Shown: positions 41,693-51,100, numbered from the stretch's first letter. The stretch is DNA of 64,000 nt from an uncultured Desulfobacter sp. (GCF_963666675.1 NZ_OY762929.1:5614001-5678000), one strand, 5' to 3'. Numbers and translations are program-made. Notes: generated by a model not told the origin, from the sequence alone.

Positions 41693-43963
41693 TTACTTTT
41701 TCCAAAACCCCAGACGCAGGAACAGGGTTTCACCGGTCGCGTCGTCCACCCCGTCGTTATCCGTTACGGCATAGGCCTGTCCGTCGGCAGCCACAGCCAG
41801 TCCCTCAAGTTTTTCAGCCGTCCAGATGCTTGCATCGGTCATCTTCGGCAGCAAATCCCCAAGTAGCCTCTTATCCAGTGTGACAAGCCCGTCGGCATCG
41901 GCCAAGGTGCGAAATTCAGCAGCGGCAAGATCAACTCCATACACCGCTTTCAGTTCAGCATTAAGGCCGGTACTCGGCCCCCAGCCTTTGTCTCGCTCGA
42001 TGACGGCAAAGGTGCCGTCCGGCAGAAGCGTCAGCTCGGACAGTCCGATCCAGCCGCCATTGCCCTCTGCTTCCAGGGGATAATAGACAAAGGACCAGGC
42101 GCCGGTGGCCACATCATAACGGCCGATTTTGGTGTGAACCTTGTCCGTGTCACCGCTGTCCGGCCAGGCGCGCTGAATTGCCACATAAACGACCTCAGCA
42201 CCGGCGTTACCGGTTACGGCAATACCTTCAAACCCATTCTTACGGGCTTTGGATTCCAGTTCTTCGGGCAATTTCACCTTGCTCAACACCCCACCGGTTT
42301 CGGGGTTCACGTTAAGAATCAGATTGGGGCGGCCGTCATCGCCTTTGGCGTTGCCTTCACTGCATACCCAGAAACTGCCGTCAGGCCCCACGGCAACGCC
42401 TTCAAGGTCAAGGTCCTCGCCGGCACCAGTCACCGGCAGACGGTCAACAATTAAGGCAGGTTTTTGGGAAACATCAATGGTATAAACAAACCCTTGGGCA
42501 AGAAAGGAATCACTCACCGCATAAAGGATATCGGGATTTTCCGGATCACCGGCAAGACCGGACAGGGCCACCCAGGGAATGGGTACGCCGTCGTCGTCAG
42601 AAGCCGAACGAATCATGGGATAGGCAGGTGCCCCTTTTTTAAGCTGGTAAATATTGATCATGGTGGCAATTCCGTCTTTGGCCAGATCCATCTCCTCGGT
42701 GGAAGCCACAAACAGATTGCGCTGGGGAATGGCTTTCAACCCCTCGGGACCGATACCTGTGGGCAGCACCTGCAAAGGTTTGACCCCACCGGATTTGGTC
42801 AAGTAGTAGACCCCCACAGCATTGCAGCGTTCGGACCCCACAAAAAGCAGGGTCTGATTTTTACCGTAAACACCGACTTCAACGGCCTCGGGTTCACAGC
42901 CTTTATTTTCCGAACGGCCTTCATTGTAATGCCCCATGGAGGCCAGCCACAGTTCAAAGGATTCGGCGGAGTCATAGACGGCCTCTCCTTTGGTATTAAA
43001 AATGGTAAATCCGCGGCTGCCGCCCTCTTCTCCATCTTTATCCTCATAATCGCCTTCATTGGCCGTGGCAAAAAAATTGTTATTGATCCAGGCGACGGCA
43101 TCAGGCTCGGCACGTTTTTCGATCCGGCTGTTAAATTCGATCAGATCGTTTTCCTCGGTATCCACATGGTTCAATACCACAGATCCGGCAGAAAACTGAT
43201 TCACCGTCTTGCCGGTGACAAGGTCTACAATGGCCAGATGGTTATTTTCCTGGAACGTGACAACCGCCTGGTTGCGCCGGTTGATGTCGACATATTCAGC
43301 TTCCAGGTCAGATCCTGCAAAGGCGGCGTCTTTCACATCGGAAAGGTCGGCTTCGGTGATCTTCCAATTTGCGGCAGCCCCACGAAGATCAACGATCAGC
43401 AGGGTGCCGGACGGCAGTTGGGGAAGAAGCCCGTCGTTGAGATCTTCGTCCCGCTCATTTTCAATCACAATGGCGGCGCGTTTGTGATCCGGGGCCAGGG
43501 CCAGGGAATCGGGCTGACCGCCCAGCTCATGTACGGCAACAATCCGGCGGGTTTTGCGATGCACCACCACCAGCTGACCGGAAGGATTGTCATAACTGTC
43601 GGATGTGTTGACACCCACCAACACCAAAGGATCAAGCACCACAAGGCTGGTCGGCTCACCGCCCACGGATACGGTACCCTGCCCGACCGGATTGGCCGGA
43701 TCAGCAATATTCACAAAGCCGATGGCCCCGTTTTCCCCGTCCGTATAGACCAGTTGTTTACCGTTGCCTGTCACGTCAACAATTTCTGCAACGCCGGATC
43801 CGTTGCCCGCCATAACATCAAATGTGCCGACATGATGGAAACGCTGCTGGGCTGTATTTTTATGATGACTATCTTTCATTATTAATCCATGGCCGTTGGC
43901 AAACACCGCAACCGGACACAGGCTCAGCATAAGCCCGGCGGCTGCAGCGACAAGCTTTTTCAT
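41693..43963 (-). CDS. Secreted beta-propeller protein, esterase-like activity of phytase family (choice-of-anchor I type)
   Basis: 756 residues with a signal peptide (LVAAAAGLMLSLCPVAVFAN). The first part is an N-terminal seven-bladed-type propeller region (VDVTGNGKQLVYTDGENGAI, NSGQLVVVHRKTRRIV-like strands). The C-terminal half resembles the phytase-like esterase domain: DLEGVAVGPDGSFWVCSEGN, NGFEGIAVTGNAGAEVVYVA, ERDKGWGPSTGLNAELKAVY and EGLAVAADGQAYAVTDNDGV. Repeated D-G, S-E-G and N-x-D loops suggest calcium binding. Expected to be a periplasmic or exported phosphoesterase, perhaps for phosphate scavenging; enzymatic activity is not proven by sequence. No neighbours point to a pathway. 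Confidence 0.82.
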   Translation of the reverse strand: MKKLVAAAAGLMLSLCPVAVFANGHGLIMKDSHHKNTAQQRFHHVGTFDVMAGNGSGVAEIVDVTGNGKQLVYTDGENGAIGFVNIADPANPVGQGTVSVGGEPTSLVVLDPLVLVGVNTSDSYDNPSGQLVVVHRKTRRIVAVHELGGQPDSLALAPDHKRAAIVIENERDEDLNDGLLPQLPSGTLLIVDLRGAAANWKITEADLSDVKDAAFAGSDLEAEYVDINRRNQAVVTFQENNHLAIVDLVTGKTVNQFSAGSVVLNHVDTEENDLIEFNSRIEKRAEPDAVAWINNNFFATANEGDYEDKDGEEGGSRGFTIFNTKGEAVYDSAESFELWLASMGHYNEGRSENKGCEPEAVEVGVYGKNQTLLFVGSERCNAVGVYYLTKSGGVKPLQVLPTGIGPEGLKAIPQRNLFVASTEEMDLAKDGIATMINIYQLKKGAPAYPMIRSASDDDGVPIPWVALSGLAGDPENPDILYAVSDSFLAQGFVYTIDVSQKPALIVDRLPVTGAGEDLDLEGVAVGPDGSFWVCSEGNAKGDDGRPNLILNVNPETGGVLSKVKLPEELESKARKNGFEGIAVTGNAGAEVVYVAIQRAWPDSGDTDKVHTKIGRYDVATGAWSFVYYPLEAEGNGGWIGLSELTLLPDGTFAVIERDKGWGPSTGLNAELKAVYGVDLAAAEFRTLADADGLVTLDKRLLGDLLPKMTDASIWTAEKLEGLAVAADGQAYAVTDNDGVDDATGETLFLRLGFWKK

Positions 43964-44068
43964 AGTTTTTCTCCTCTATTCTTGGGTGGTGAGAATTAAA
44001 AAATCCCGGAAAAGTGAAAACGGCTCCACGTTAGGGATTTGGGAACAACCATTCAGCTATAGATAGAG

Positions 44069-44085
44069 AATGTTACCGTAACATT
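44069..44085. promoter_or_regulatory. 17-bp perfect palindrome upstream of the secreted propeller gene
   Basis: AATGTTAC-C-GTAACATT, 106 bases upstream of the start codon at 43963 (minus strand). The size and symmetry fit a dimeric repressor site. Nothing identifies the regulator. Confidence 0.5.
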
Positions 44086-44140
44086 AGCAATAAATTTTAA
44101 TACTGTTGGGAAAAATGGAGGCGGGAGGGAATAGACAGGC

Positions 44141-44171
44141 CTTTTTACCCGCATTCAATGCGGGTAAAAAG
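44141..44171. repeat. 14-bp perfect inverted repeat downstream of pyrE
   Basis: CTTTTTACCCGCAT (44141-44154), 3-nt loop, ATGCGGGTAAAAAG (44158-44171), 57 bases after the pyrE stop. On both strands the T run is at the 5' side of the stem, so it does not have intrinsic-terminator polarity, although a stable hairpin would form. The remaining gap between the two genes (43964-44228) holds nothing else seen. Confidence 0.7.
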
Positions 44172-44228
44172 AGGCTCTATGATGGACGTTATTGTTTCAT
44201 CACCTTTACACCACAGGTGTTATCAGCG

Positions 44229-44900
44229 TTATCGATCAGCGCCATAGGTTTTAAGATATGTTTCAATCTTTGCTTTCATTGGGTCATCCAGAACAATTTT
44301 GCCGGCGACCTCCCGATTGTGAAGAAAATCAATGATTTCACGGATGGTGACAATGGCGAAAATGGGAATGCCAAGGGTATCGGCCACCTCTGCCAGGGCA
44401 TTTTTGTCTGTTTTTCCCTTTTCCTGGCGGTTGACGCTGATGATGATGCCGCACACCTGGGGATCGTTACATCCTTTTAAAACTTCCAGGGATTCCCGGA
44501 TGGCTTTACCCGATGTAATGACGTCATCCACCAGAATCAATCGGGTGTCCGAGCTCAGCGGCATGCCCACCACAGCACTTTTGTCAGCATAGGTTTTGGC
44601 TTCCTTGCGATTGAACACATATCCTTTGTCAATGCCCATGTCGGCCAGGGCAGAGGCTGCCGTGATGCACAACGGAATCCCTTTGTAGGCAGGCCCGTAA
44701 ATCCCGTGAAAATTGTCTTTAAAGTGGGCGTTAATGGCTTTGGCATAATAGGTGCCCAGCTTTTGAATCTTTGCGCCGGTGTCAAACATGCCGGTGTTGA
44801 TAAAATAGGGCGCAATCCGACCGCTTTTCAGTTCAAATTCACCGAACTTCAGGGCATTGCACTCTACCAAAAACTCTATAAATTCCTCTTTATAATTCAT
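44229..44900 (-). CDS. pyrE: Orotate phosphoribosyltransferase
   Basis: Adds PRPP-ribose phosphate to orotate in pyrimidine synthesis. 223 residues. PRPP-binding loop LILVDDVITSGKAIRE, and N-terminal GEFELKSGRIAPYFINTG with the substrate-binding Lys, plus FNRKEAKTYADKS. Downstream member of the pyrD-pyrK-pyrE cluster (gap to pyrK 15 bases). Its start at 44900 has AGAAGGATG-like purines just ahead. Confidence 0.95.
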   Translation of the reverse strand: MNYKEEFIEFLVECNALKFGEFELKSGRIAPYFINTGMFDTGAKIQKLGTYYAKAINAHFKDNFHGIYGPAYKGIPLCITAASALADMGIDKGYVFNRKEAKTYADKSAVVGMPLSSDTRLILVDDVITSGKAIRESLEVLKGCNDPQVCGIIISVNRQEKGKTDKNALAEVADTLGIPIFAIVTIREIIDFLHNREVAGKIVLDDPMKAKIETYLKTYGADR

Positions 44901-44915
44901 CTATCATCCTTCTTT

Positions 44916-45752
44916 TCACTGGCATCGCCAGGTGGCATACTCATTTAAGGGGACCGGTTGACCCGTCTTCAACAATGCCCGGGTATTAAAATCTTCCATG
45001 GTTCTCAACATTTTCGAGCCGAATACCGGCCCATCTTTGCACACCACAGCATGTCCACAGACACAGGCTCCACACACCCCGAACCCACATCGCATGTATC
45101 GCTCCAGGGAAACCTGGCAGGGGATGCCGTGGGCTTCACAGATCTCAAACACCTTGGCCATCATGATCTCCGGGCCGCAGGCATAGACCATATCAAACCC
45201 AGGGGCAGATGCTGCCGACAAGTCTTCTATTTTCCGGACCAGGATATCCGTCACAAATCCTTTATATCCCTTTGAGCCGTCATCGGTACAGATTTCAGCG
45301 TTGGCCGTAAACCTGTCCGGGTAAAGCAGAAAAGACTTGGACCGGGCCCCCTGGATCAACTGAATTTCAGGTCCGTCAGCGGACTGAAACGCCTCCACAA
45401 GGGGCGCAAGGGGGGCCATGCCGCAGCCGCCGGCCACAACGGCAACCCGTTTATAACCGATTCCCATATTAAATCCGTTGCCAAAGGGTCCGCGGATACC
45501 AATTTTATCTCCAGGCCCAAGGGAAACGGCTTTTTTAGAAAAAAGCCCCTTGGCTTCCACGGTAATACCGAAGCGGTCCGGACTGTGATGGGAAATGGTA
45601 TAAGGTTTTTCATCCACGCCGGGAATCCACACCATGACAAACCGGCCCGGTTTAAAGTCAATGGATTCATTGATATAAAGGGTGGCAAACTCAGGGCTGT
45701 GAACTTCTTTTTCCGCCACTTTAACCATGGCGGGCATCAACTGTGTAATCAT
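44916..45752 (-). CDS. pyrK: Dihydroorotate dehydrogenase electron-transfer subunit (iron-sulfur flavoprotein)
   Basis: Passes electrons from dihydroorotate oxidation to NAD+ through FAD and [2Fe-2S]. 278 residues. FAD-binding GRFVMVWIPGVDEKPYTISH (RxYS-type), NAD-binding AVVAGGCGMAPLAPLVEAF, and the cluster ligands CGFGVCGACVCGHAVVC (C-x4/5-C-x2-C...C). It overlaps pyrD by 4 bases (ATGA), so translation is coupled. Confidence 0.94.
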   Translation of the reverse strand: MITQLMPAMVKVAEKEVHSPEFATLYINESIDFKPGRFVMVWIPGVDEKPYTISHHSPDRFGITVEAKGLFSKKAVSLGPGDKIGIRGPFGNGFNMGIGYKRVAVVAGGCGMAPLAPLVEAFQSADGPEIQLIQGARSKSFLLYPDRFTANAEICTDDGSKGYKGFVTDILVRKIEDLSAASAPGFDMVYACGPEIMMAKVFEICEAHGIPCQVSLERYMRCGFGVCGACVCGHAVVCKDGPVFGSKMLRTMEDFNTRALLKTGQPVPLNEYATWRCQ

Positions 45753-46657
45753 AGGGCCTCCCTGTGGGCTGCACCCCGGATCTCTTCCATGGTGGTGTCG
45801 CGGGCCGCCAGCCAGTCATCGATCTCTTTATTTACCTTATCAAACACAGTGATTCCCCTATATCTTACGGCCGTGCCGATTCCCACAAGCGTTGCCCCGG
45901 CCATGATGATCTCCAGGGCATCTTTTCCCGTGCTGATGCCGCCCAGGCCAATGATAGGAATGGATACGGACCGGAAAATATCGTACACACAGCGCACGGC
46001 AACGGGTTTGATCATGGGACCGGAAAGTCCGCCCTTTTTAAAGGCAAGCACAGGCTGCCGGGACTCAATGTCAATCACCATGCCCGGCCCGGCCGTATTA
46101 ATGGCGCAGATGGCATCGGCACCGGCATCTTCACACGCCTTTGCAATACCGGCAATATCCGGGGCCGCCGGTGTCAGTTTGGCGATCAAAGGCACATCAA
46201 CCACTTTTTTAACTGCGGCCACAACATCATGGGAAGACTGGGCATTCACTCCGAAAATCATGCCGTGCTGATCTGAATTGGGGCAGGATATATTCAATTC
46301 AATAAAATCCGGTCCCTTGGCGGAAACAAACTCCGCCACCCGGACAAATTCATCCACGGACCCGCCGTAGATGCTGGCGTTTACCGGGAAATCCCGGCTC
46401 GACAGTTCCTGCCACTCCTCTTCCATGTTCAGGTAGCCCGGGGAAGGCAGGCCCACAGCATTGATCATGCCGTTGCCAAGATCAATGACCGTTGGGTTTT
46501 TATGGCCCTCCCGGGGGGCAGGCCCAATGGACTTCATGGTGGGAAGACCGCATCCGTTTTCCCAAACCCTTTCTAAAATGGCTTTATTGTTGCCGAGCAC
46601 ACCCGATGCCAATACCAGGGGCGTGTGAAGGTTTTTTCCTAAAAAACTGATTTGCAT
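45749..46657 (-). CDS. pyrD: Dihydroorotate dehydrogenase, class 1B catalytic subunit
   Basis: FMN-dependent oxidation of dihydroorotate to orotate, NAD-linked through PyrK. The start at 46657 (MQISFLGKNL, AAAGGA ahead) is preferred; a longer frame from 46714 adds 19 residues without family resemblance. 302 residues, the usual length. Signatures: FIELNISCPNSDQHGMIFGV with the catalytic Cys, AKLTPAAPDIAGIAKACEDA, INTAGPGMVIDI and GLGGISTGKDALEIIMAGAT. Head of the pyrD-pyrK-pyrE cluster. Confidence 0.95.
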   Translation of the reverse strand: MQISFLGKNLHTPLVLASGVLGNNKAILERVWENGCGLPTMKSIGPAPREGHKNPTVIDLGNGMINAVGLPSPGYLNMEEEWQELSSRDFPVNASIYGGSVDEFVRVAEFVSAKGPDFIELNISCPNSDQHGMIFGVNAQSSHDVVAAVKKVVDVPLIAKLTPAAPDIAGIAKACEDAGADAICAINTAGPGMVIDIESRQPVLAFKKGGLSGPMIKPVAVRCVYDIFRSVSIPIIGLGGISTGKDALEIIMAGATLVGIGTAVRYRGITVFDKVNKEIDDWLAARDTTMEEIRGAAHREAL

Positions 46658-46834
46658 CGATATCCTTTGGCTTATGTTATCTTCCAGGGCCTTATTTAAT
46701 CCAAAACGCTGCAAGAGAATAAAGCAGCGCTTTTCCTTATCCTAAAGGGTTACCTATGGCTTTTTTACCACGCCTTCACAAAGTTGGGTAGCCATCATTT
46801 ATAAATAAGAATCTGCTTTTTGACGCCAAAGCAT

Positions 46835-46857
46835 AAAAAACCGCCATGGCCGGGCGG
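46835..46857 (-). terminator. Intrinsic terminator of acs
   Basis: Minus strand: CCGCC-cggccat-GGCGG followed by TTTTTT, about 70 bases past the acs stop. Normal terminator polarity on that strand. A second hairpin (GGGGCGAATGCCCC on the minus strand, about 46858-46873) lies between it and the gene. Confidence 0.7.
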
Positions 46858-46925
46858 GGGCATTCGCCCCAAAAACCGGATTATCGAGTAACAGCAATTT
46901 AACGATTCTGTTTTATTGCCAGCGG

Positions 46926-48959
46926 TCAATCAACCATTCTTTGGATCTCTTCCACAATTTCAGGGTTTGCCAGGGTCATCACATTACCGACATCACCGTT
47001 GTTGGAGATGGCTCCGAGTACTCGCCGCATGAGTTTTCCTGATCTGGTCTTTGGCATATCAGGAACGATCCAGACATTCTTACACTTGGCGATCTTACCA
47101 ATCTGGACAACAATGGCATCGGCCACCTTCCGGGCAATGGCATCGGATGCTTTATAACCCGGCTTGAGTGATACATACAGCTCAGGCTCCTTGCCCTTAA
47201 TGTCGTGATTGACCGGGACAACAGCAGCCTCGGCGACTTCTTCCACGGTGAGTGCCGCAGATTCAATCTCCTTGGTACCCAGACGATGGCCGGAGACATT
47301 AATAACGTCATCAATACGGCCAAGAATCCTGTAGTAACCATCCTGGGATTGAACAGCAGCATCGCCTGTGAGGTATGGCCAATCGCGCCAGTCTTTACTG
47401 TCCGGGTTTTTATTATACATACCGAAATAGGCGTCGACAAAACGCCGGCGGTCGCCCCAGATGGTCTGGAAGCAGCCTGGCCATGGATTCTGGATGCAGA
47501 TGTTACCAGCCTTGCCGGAACCGGCTGGAATCTCATTGCCTTCATCGTCAAATATGATGGGATGGATACCTGGAACGCCTGGTCCTGCACTGCCGGGCTT
47601 CATCGGAGCCATTCCAGGGACGGTACTGCAGAGGAAACCGCCCGTCTCCGTCTGCCAGTAAGTATCCACGATAACCGCTTCTCCTTTGCCGATCTCCTTC
47701 TGATACCAGCGCCAGACCTCGGGTTCAATGGGCTCACCAACCGTTGTCATGTGCTTGAAGTGATATTCATACTTGGCAGGCTCATCGGGCCCGACCTTTC
47801 TTAGCGCGCGGATGGCTGTCGGTGCCGTGTGAAAGAGATTGACATCGAGTTCCTGGGCAATTCTCCAGGAGCGTCCGGGATCAGGATAGGTGGGCACACC
47901 CTCGTAAATAACAGTTGAAGCACAGATAGACAATGGGCCGTAGACAATGAAAGAGTGGCCTGTGATCCAACCGATATCGGCCATACACCAGTAGACATCT
48001 TCAGGGTGGATGTCCAGGATATATTTTGACATGGCCGCGACATAGGACAGGTATCCGCCGGTGCCGTGCTGACACCCCTTGGGTTTACCTGTGGTACCGC
48101 TGGTGTACATAAGGAAAAGCGGCTCTTCGGCCAGCATCTGCTCGGGCTCAACACGTTGGCCGTAATATTTCTTTATTTCGTCATTAACTACGACATCCCG
48201 GCCCTCAACCAGGGGTGCCTGACTGGACATCTTGCCTGGATAGCGCTGCCAGATTAACAGCTTGTCTACCTTTTGGCCCATATCTTCCGCCAGTTTACAG
48301 GCTTCATCATCCACAGCTTTATGGTCTAAAAGTTTACCCGACCGGTAGTAGGCGTCCATGGTAATGAGAACCCGTGAATTAGAATCTTCTATCCTGTCTG
48401 CGCAGGCACTGGCGGAGAAACCGCCGAATACCATGGAGTGAATAACCCCCAACCGGGCACAGGCCAGCATGGTGATGGGCAACTCAACCGACATGGGCAT
48501 ATGGATTGTGGCACGGTCACCGCGTTTTAAACCGGCCGTATCACGGAGGAGAGCGGCAAATTCATTAACGCGGATGTAGAGTTCCTGGTATGTTATGTGA
48601 CCAGTACATTCCTCTTCCGGCTCAGGTACAAAGTGAATGGCAGTCTTGTTTTTGTTCGCCTTGAGATGACGATCAATGCAGTTATAGCTGGCATTGAGCT
48701 TTCCGCCTTTAAACCATTTCCAGCATGGGGTGTCGCTTGTGTCCAAGACCTCATCCCAATACTTGTACCATGTTAAAAGTTCTGCGAATTCTGTATAGTA
48801 ATCTGGAAAATTATCTAGGTTGAAACGATCAAAGATCGTTTCGTCTGTCAGATTCGCCTGGCCTGTGAAGGTTGGGGAGGGGTAAAAATAATCCTCTTCC
48901 TGCCAATGAACGGCGATTTCCGCCTCTGACGTTGCCTGAACTTTCTTTTCGTCACTCAT
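46926..48959 (-). CDS. acs: Acetyl-CoA synthetase, AMP-forming
   Basis: Activates acetate to acetyl-CoA via acetyl-AMP. 677 residues from ATG 48959 (MSDEKKVQAT, with AAAGGAG ahead); a longer frame from 49139 is rejected. Core motifs: YTSGTTGKPKGCQHGTG (P-loop-like A3), DIGWITGHSFIVYGPL, YWQTETGGF, YLTGDAAVQSQDGYY, and PKTRSGKLMRRVL with the Lys that is the target of reversible acetylation. A divergent acuC-like gene lies 296 bases away. In a sulfate reducer this would allow growth on, or scavenging of, acetate. Own terminator downstream. Confidence 0.96.
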   Translation of the reverse strand: MSDEKKVQATSEAEIAVHWQEEDYFYPSPTFTGQANLTDETIFDRFNLDNFPDYYTEFAELLTWYKYWDEVLDTSDTPCWKWFKGGKLNASYNCIDRHLKANKNKTAIHFVPEPEEECTGHITYQELYIRVNEFAALLRDTAGLKRGDRATIHMPMSVELPITMLACARLGVIHSMVFGGFSASACADRIEDSNSRVLITMDAYYRSGKLLDHKAVDDEACKLAEDMGQKVDKLLIWQRYPGKMSSQAPLVEGRDVVVNDEIKKYYGQRVEPEQMLAEEPLFLMYTSGTTGKPKGCQHGTGGYLSYVAAMSKYILDIHPEDVYWCMADIGWITGHSFIVYGPLSICASTVIYEGVPTYPDPGRSWRIAQELDVNLFHTAPTAIRALRKVGPDEPAKYEYHFKHMTTVGEPIEPEVWRWYQKEIGKGEAVIVDTYWQTETGGFLCSTVPGMAPMKPGSAGPGVPGIHPIIFDDEGNEIPAGSGKAGNICIQNPWPGCFQTIWGDRRRFVDAYFGMYNKNPDSKDWRDWPYLTGDAAVQSQDGYYRILGRIDDVINVSGHRLGTKEIESAALTVEEVAEAAVVPVNHDIKGKEPELYVSLKPGYKASDAIARKVADAIVVQIGKIAKCKNVWIVPDMPKTRSGKLMRRVLGAISNNGDVGNVMTLANPEIVEEIQRMVD

Positions 48960-49255
48960 ACCTATGCTCCTTTGAAGTATTTGGTTAACGAAGCTAAATC
49001 CAATACAACATATATTTGTGGCGGCATAAAAGTATTGATTTTGCAATTGGGTTAAACAAAGGGTTAAGGGAAATTGATATGTCATTTGTGGCGGCCTGCC
49101 GGGGTGACGATTCCTAAAAGATATGTTATTTTTACACAAGGGAAGACGGCTTTAAACGATTGGAGGCAAGTGATTATGCCAGGGGCGAGGGCGAGTTCTC
49201 GTCGAAGACCTGTCAGGGCTGCCGGGCGGCAGTCTGGAAAATATGGAATGCAATA
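48960..49255. promoter_or_regulatory. Divergent acs/acuC control region
   Basis: 296 bases without a gene. Two direct copies of ATTTGTGGCGGC, 70 bases apart (49014-49025 and 49084-49095), could be protein-binding sites. Runs TTTACAC and TTGATATG are AT-rich, but no promoter boxes are claimed. Confidence 0.35.
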
Positions 49256-50206
49256 ATGAATAAAACGGGATTGATTTTTGATGCGAAATATTTACAGCAT
49301 GTGACGGGAAAAGGTCACCCGGAGTGCCCTGAACGGTTGGTGGCTATTCTGAATGGTTTGAAGTCGTCCGGTATATTGGAGAAACTGGTATTGATCAAGG
49401 CTGAACCTGCTGATCAGCGTTGGATTGAAATGGTGCATGATATACGCTATATCATGCGGTTCGAAGAGGCTTGTATCATGGGGATGCCTGACTTTGACCA
49501 CCAGGACAACGCTATCTGCCGGGATACCTATGATACCGCCTTGCTGGCGGCGGGTGGTGTTCTCTGTGCCATTGATAAAATGATGGAAGGAGAGGTAAAC
49601 AATGCGTTTTGTGCGGTGAGGCCTCCGGGACACCACGCGGAGGAACATCAGGCCATGGGGTTCTGCTATTTCAATAATGTTGCCATCGGAGCACGCTATC
49701 TGCAGCGGAACTGGGGCGTTGGGCGCGTTGCCATAATCGATTTTGATGTCCACCACGGTAACGGTACGCAGCATACCTTCGAAAAGGATGATACAGTGTT
49801 TTATTACTCCATCCACGAGCACCCGTCTTTTGCTTACCCCGGAACGGGGCGGGAGTTTGAAGAGGGTGTGGCAACGGGGCTTGGTTTTACCTGTAACACC
49901 CCGGTATTACCCGGGCAGGGAGATAGTGAATACAAAAGAAAAATCACCACGGATATGGTGCCGGCGTTAAAAAAATTCAAACCGGAGGTCCTGATCTTAT
50001 CGGCTGGTTTTGATGCCCATGCTTCTGATCTTATGTCCGGGATGAACCTTACAGCCGATGGGTACGATTTCATCAATGAGACAATTGTCAATGTTGCAAA
50101 TCAATATACAGACGGCAGGATAATATCTGTCCTCGAGGGGGGATATAATCTTGAGGTACTGTCCAAACTGGTTGTCGATCATGTGAAGATGTTAGCTGGA
50201 ATATAA
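49256..50206 (+). CDS. acuC: Histone-deacetylase-family protein, AcuC-like protein deacetylase
   Basis: Zn-dependent deacetylase. 316 residues from the ATG at 49256 (MNKTGLIFDAKYLQHVTG); a frame from 49160 adds a run with no family match. Class I/II HDAC signatures: GHPECPERLVAILNGL, VRPPGHHAEEHQAMGFCYFN with the general base His pair, DFDVHHGNGTQHTF with zinc Asp-His, and SAGFDAHASDLMSGM. Lies opposite acs and is followed within 39 bases by a CBS-ACT gene resembling AcuB, an acs-acuC-acuB set as in Bacillus. Removing acetyl groups from the Acs lysine is the expected role (inference). Other HDAC substrates such as acetylpolyamines are possible. Confidence 0.85.
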   Translation: MNKTGLIFDAKYLQHVTGKGHPECPERLVAILNGLKSSGILEKLVLIKAEPADQRWIEMVHDIRYIMRFEEACIMGMPDFDHQDNAICRDTYDTALLAAGGVLCAIDKMMEGEVNNAFCAVRPPGHHAEEHQAMGFCYFNNVAIGARYLQRNWGVGRVAIIDFDVHHGNGTQHTFEKDDTVFYYSIHEHPSFAYPGTGREFEEGVATGLGFTCNTPVLPGQGDSEYKRKITTDMVPALKKFKPEVLILSAGFDAHASDLMSGMNLTADGYDFINETIVNVANQYTDGRIISVLEGGYNLEVLSKLVVDHVKMLAGI

Positions 50207-50245
50207 GCGAAATAAAGAGAGATTGCCAATAATAATGGAGGGATT

Positions 50246-50929
50246 ATGTTTGTAAGTGAATCCATGAGTACCGATCTTATTACCATAGGTCCGAAGGAAA
50301 AATTATCGGTGGTGTGGCAGGCAATGACGGAAAACAACATTCGCCATGTTCCTGTTGTTGATGACGACGATAACTTGATAGGCATCGTATCGGACCGTGA
50401 CATGCGTGATGCCATGCCGTCGAAGTTGTTACCGGAGGATGAGTATAAGGCGTCCTACGGGAAACTTATGGAACATCGTGTAGAAGAAATAATGACACCT
50501 GACCCCACGACAATTTCGGTATATTTTACCCTGCAGGATACCCTTATAATCATGGGTCGAAAGAAAAAGGTGGGTGCCTTACCCGTCGTGGACGAAGAGG
50601 GCAAGCTCAGGGGCATCATGTCAACAAGGGATCTGATGAGCGCCTTTGTCAATATCATGGGTATTGGAGACCCCGGTTCATTGCTGTGTATCCTGGTGAA
50701 AGAAGAATATGGGCAGATGAAAAAGATCATCGATATCGTAGCAGAAGAGAAGGTCTCGTTGGGCAGTGTACTTGTGGCAAAATATTGGGATAAAGAAAAA
50801 CGAGCGGTCTTCCCCTATCTGTTGACCAATAATGTGGCAACAATAAAAAAAAAGCTCACCGAGCTGGGATTTGAACTCTTTGATCCAATGAAGTGGTATC
50901 TTGATCACCTATCAAAGAAGATGGACTAA
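50246..50929 (+). CDS. CBS-domain pair with C-terminal ACT-like domain (AcuB-like)
   Basis: 227 residues; ATG 50246 with GGAGG close ahead. Two CBS domains (about 1-60 and 75-140), each with the pattern R..PV.D..G.L.GI.S.RDL (HVPVVDDDDNLIGIVSDRDM; ALPVVDEEGKLRGIMSTRDL). The remaining 80 residues have an ACT-like pattern (LLCILVKEEYGQMKKIIDIV). The same plan is found in AcuB of acetoin/acetate clusters. Such CBS pairs bind adenine nucleotides. It follows acuC by 39 bases, so the two are likely co-transcribed. Probably an energy-sensing partner of the deacetylase (inference). Confidence 0.78.
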   Translation: MFVSESMSTDLITIGPKEKLSVVWQAMTENNIRHVPVVDDDDNLIGIVSDRDMRDAMPSKLLPEDEYKASYGKLMEHRVEEIMTPDPTTISVYFTLQDTLIIMGRKKKVGALPVVDEEGKLRGIMSTRDLMSAFVNIMGIGDPGSLLCILVKEEYGQMKKIIDIVAEEKVSLGSVLVAKYWDKEKRAVFPYLLTNNVATIKKKLTELGFELFDPMKWYLDHLSKKMD

Positions 50930-51028
50930 TGCTGGAGGGTACTATCGCACTACAGCAATTGTTGCGTCCGGATCACACGGATTGGTGCAAACAGCCAGGA
51001 AAAGAGCTAGGCATGTTTTTTTGATATA

Positions 51029-51100
51029 ACAGCCATGGGCTGGGCTGACATATCAGTCTCCAGGCACAGCCCACAACAAAAAATGAAAGTCACTTAGCAT
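51029..51100 (+). repeat. 97-nt two-hairpin repeat, copy I (3' end replaced)
   Basis: ACAGCCATGGGCTG start, closing GGGCTG/CAGCCC, linker CCCACAACAAAAAATGAAAG; then the second hairpin is lost and the sequence runs into copy J. The two copies stand tail to tail, so together they make a large imperfect palindrome (51029-51191) between the acuB gene and the nqr operon. Confidence 0.75.

Noticed and set aside
42464..43885. Long plus-strand open frame of 473 codons opposite the secreted propeller gene
   Set aside because: It is antisense to a gene with signal peptide and recognisable motifs; its translation has no motif and is a by-product of codon bias.
44141..44171. Intrinsic terminator
   Set aside because: The T run precedes and the A run follows the stem on both strands, opposite to terminator polarity.
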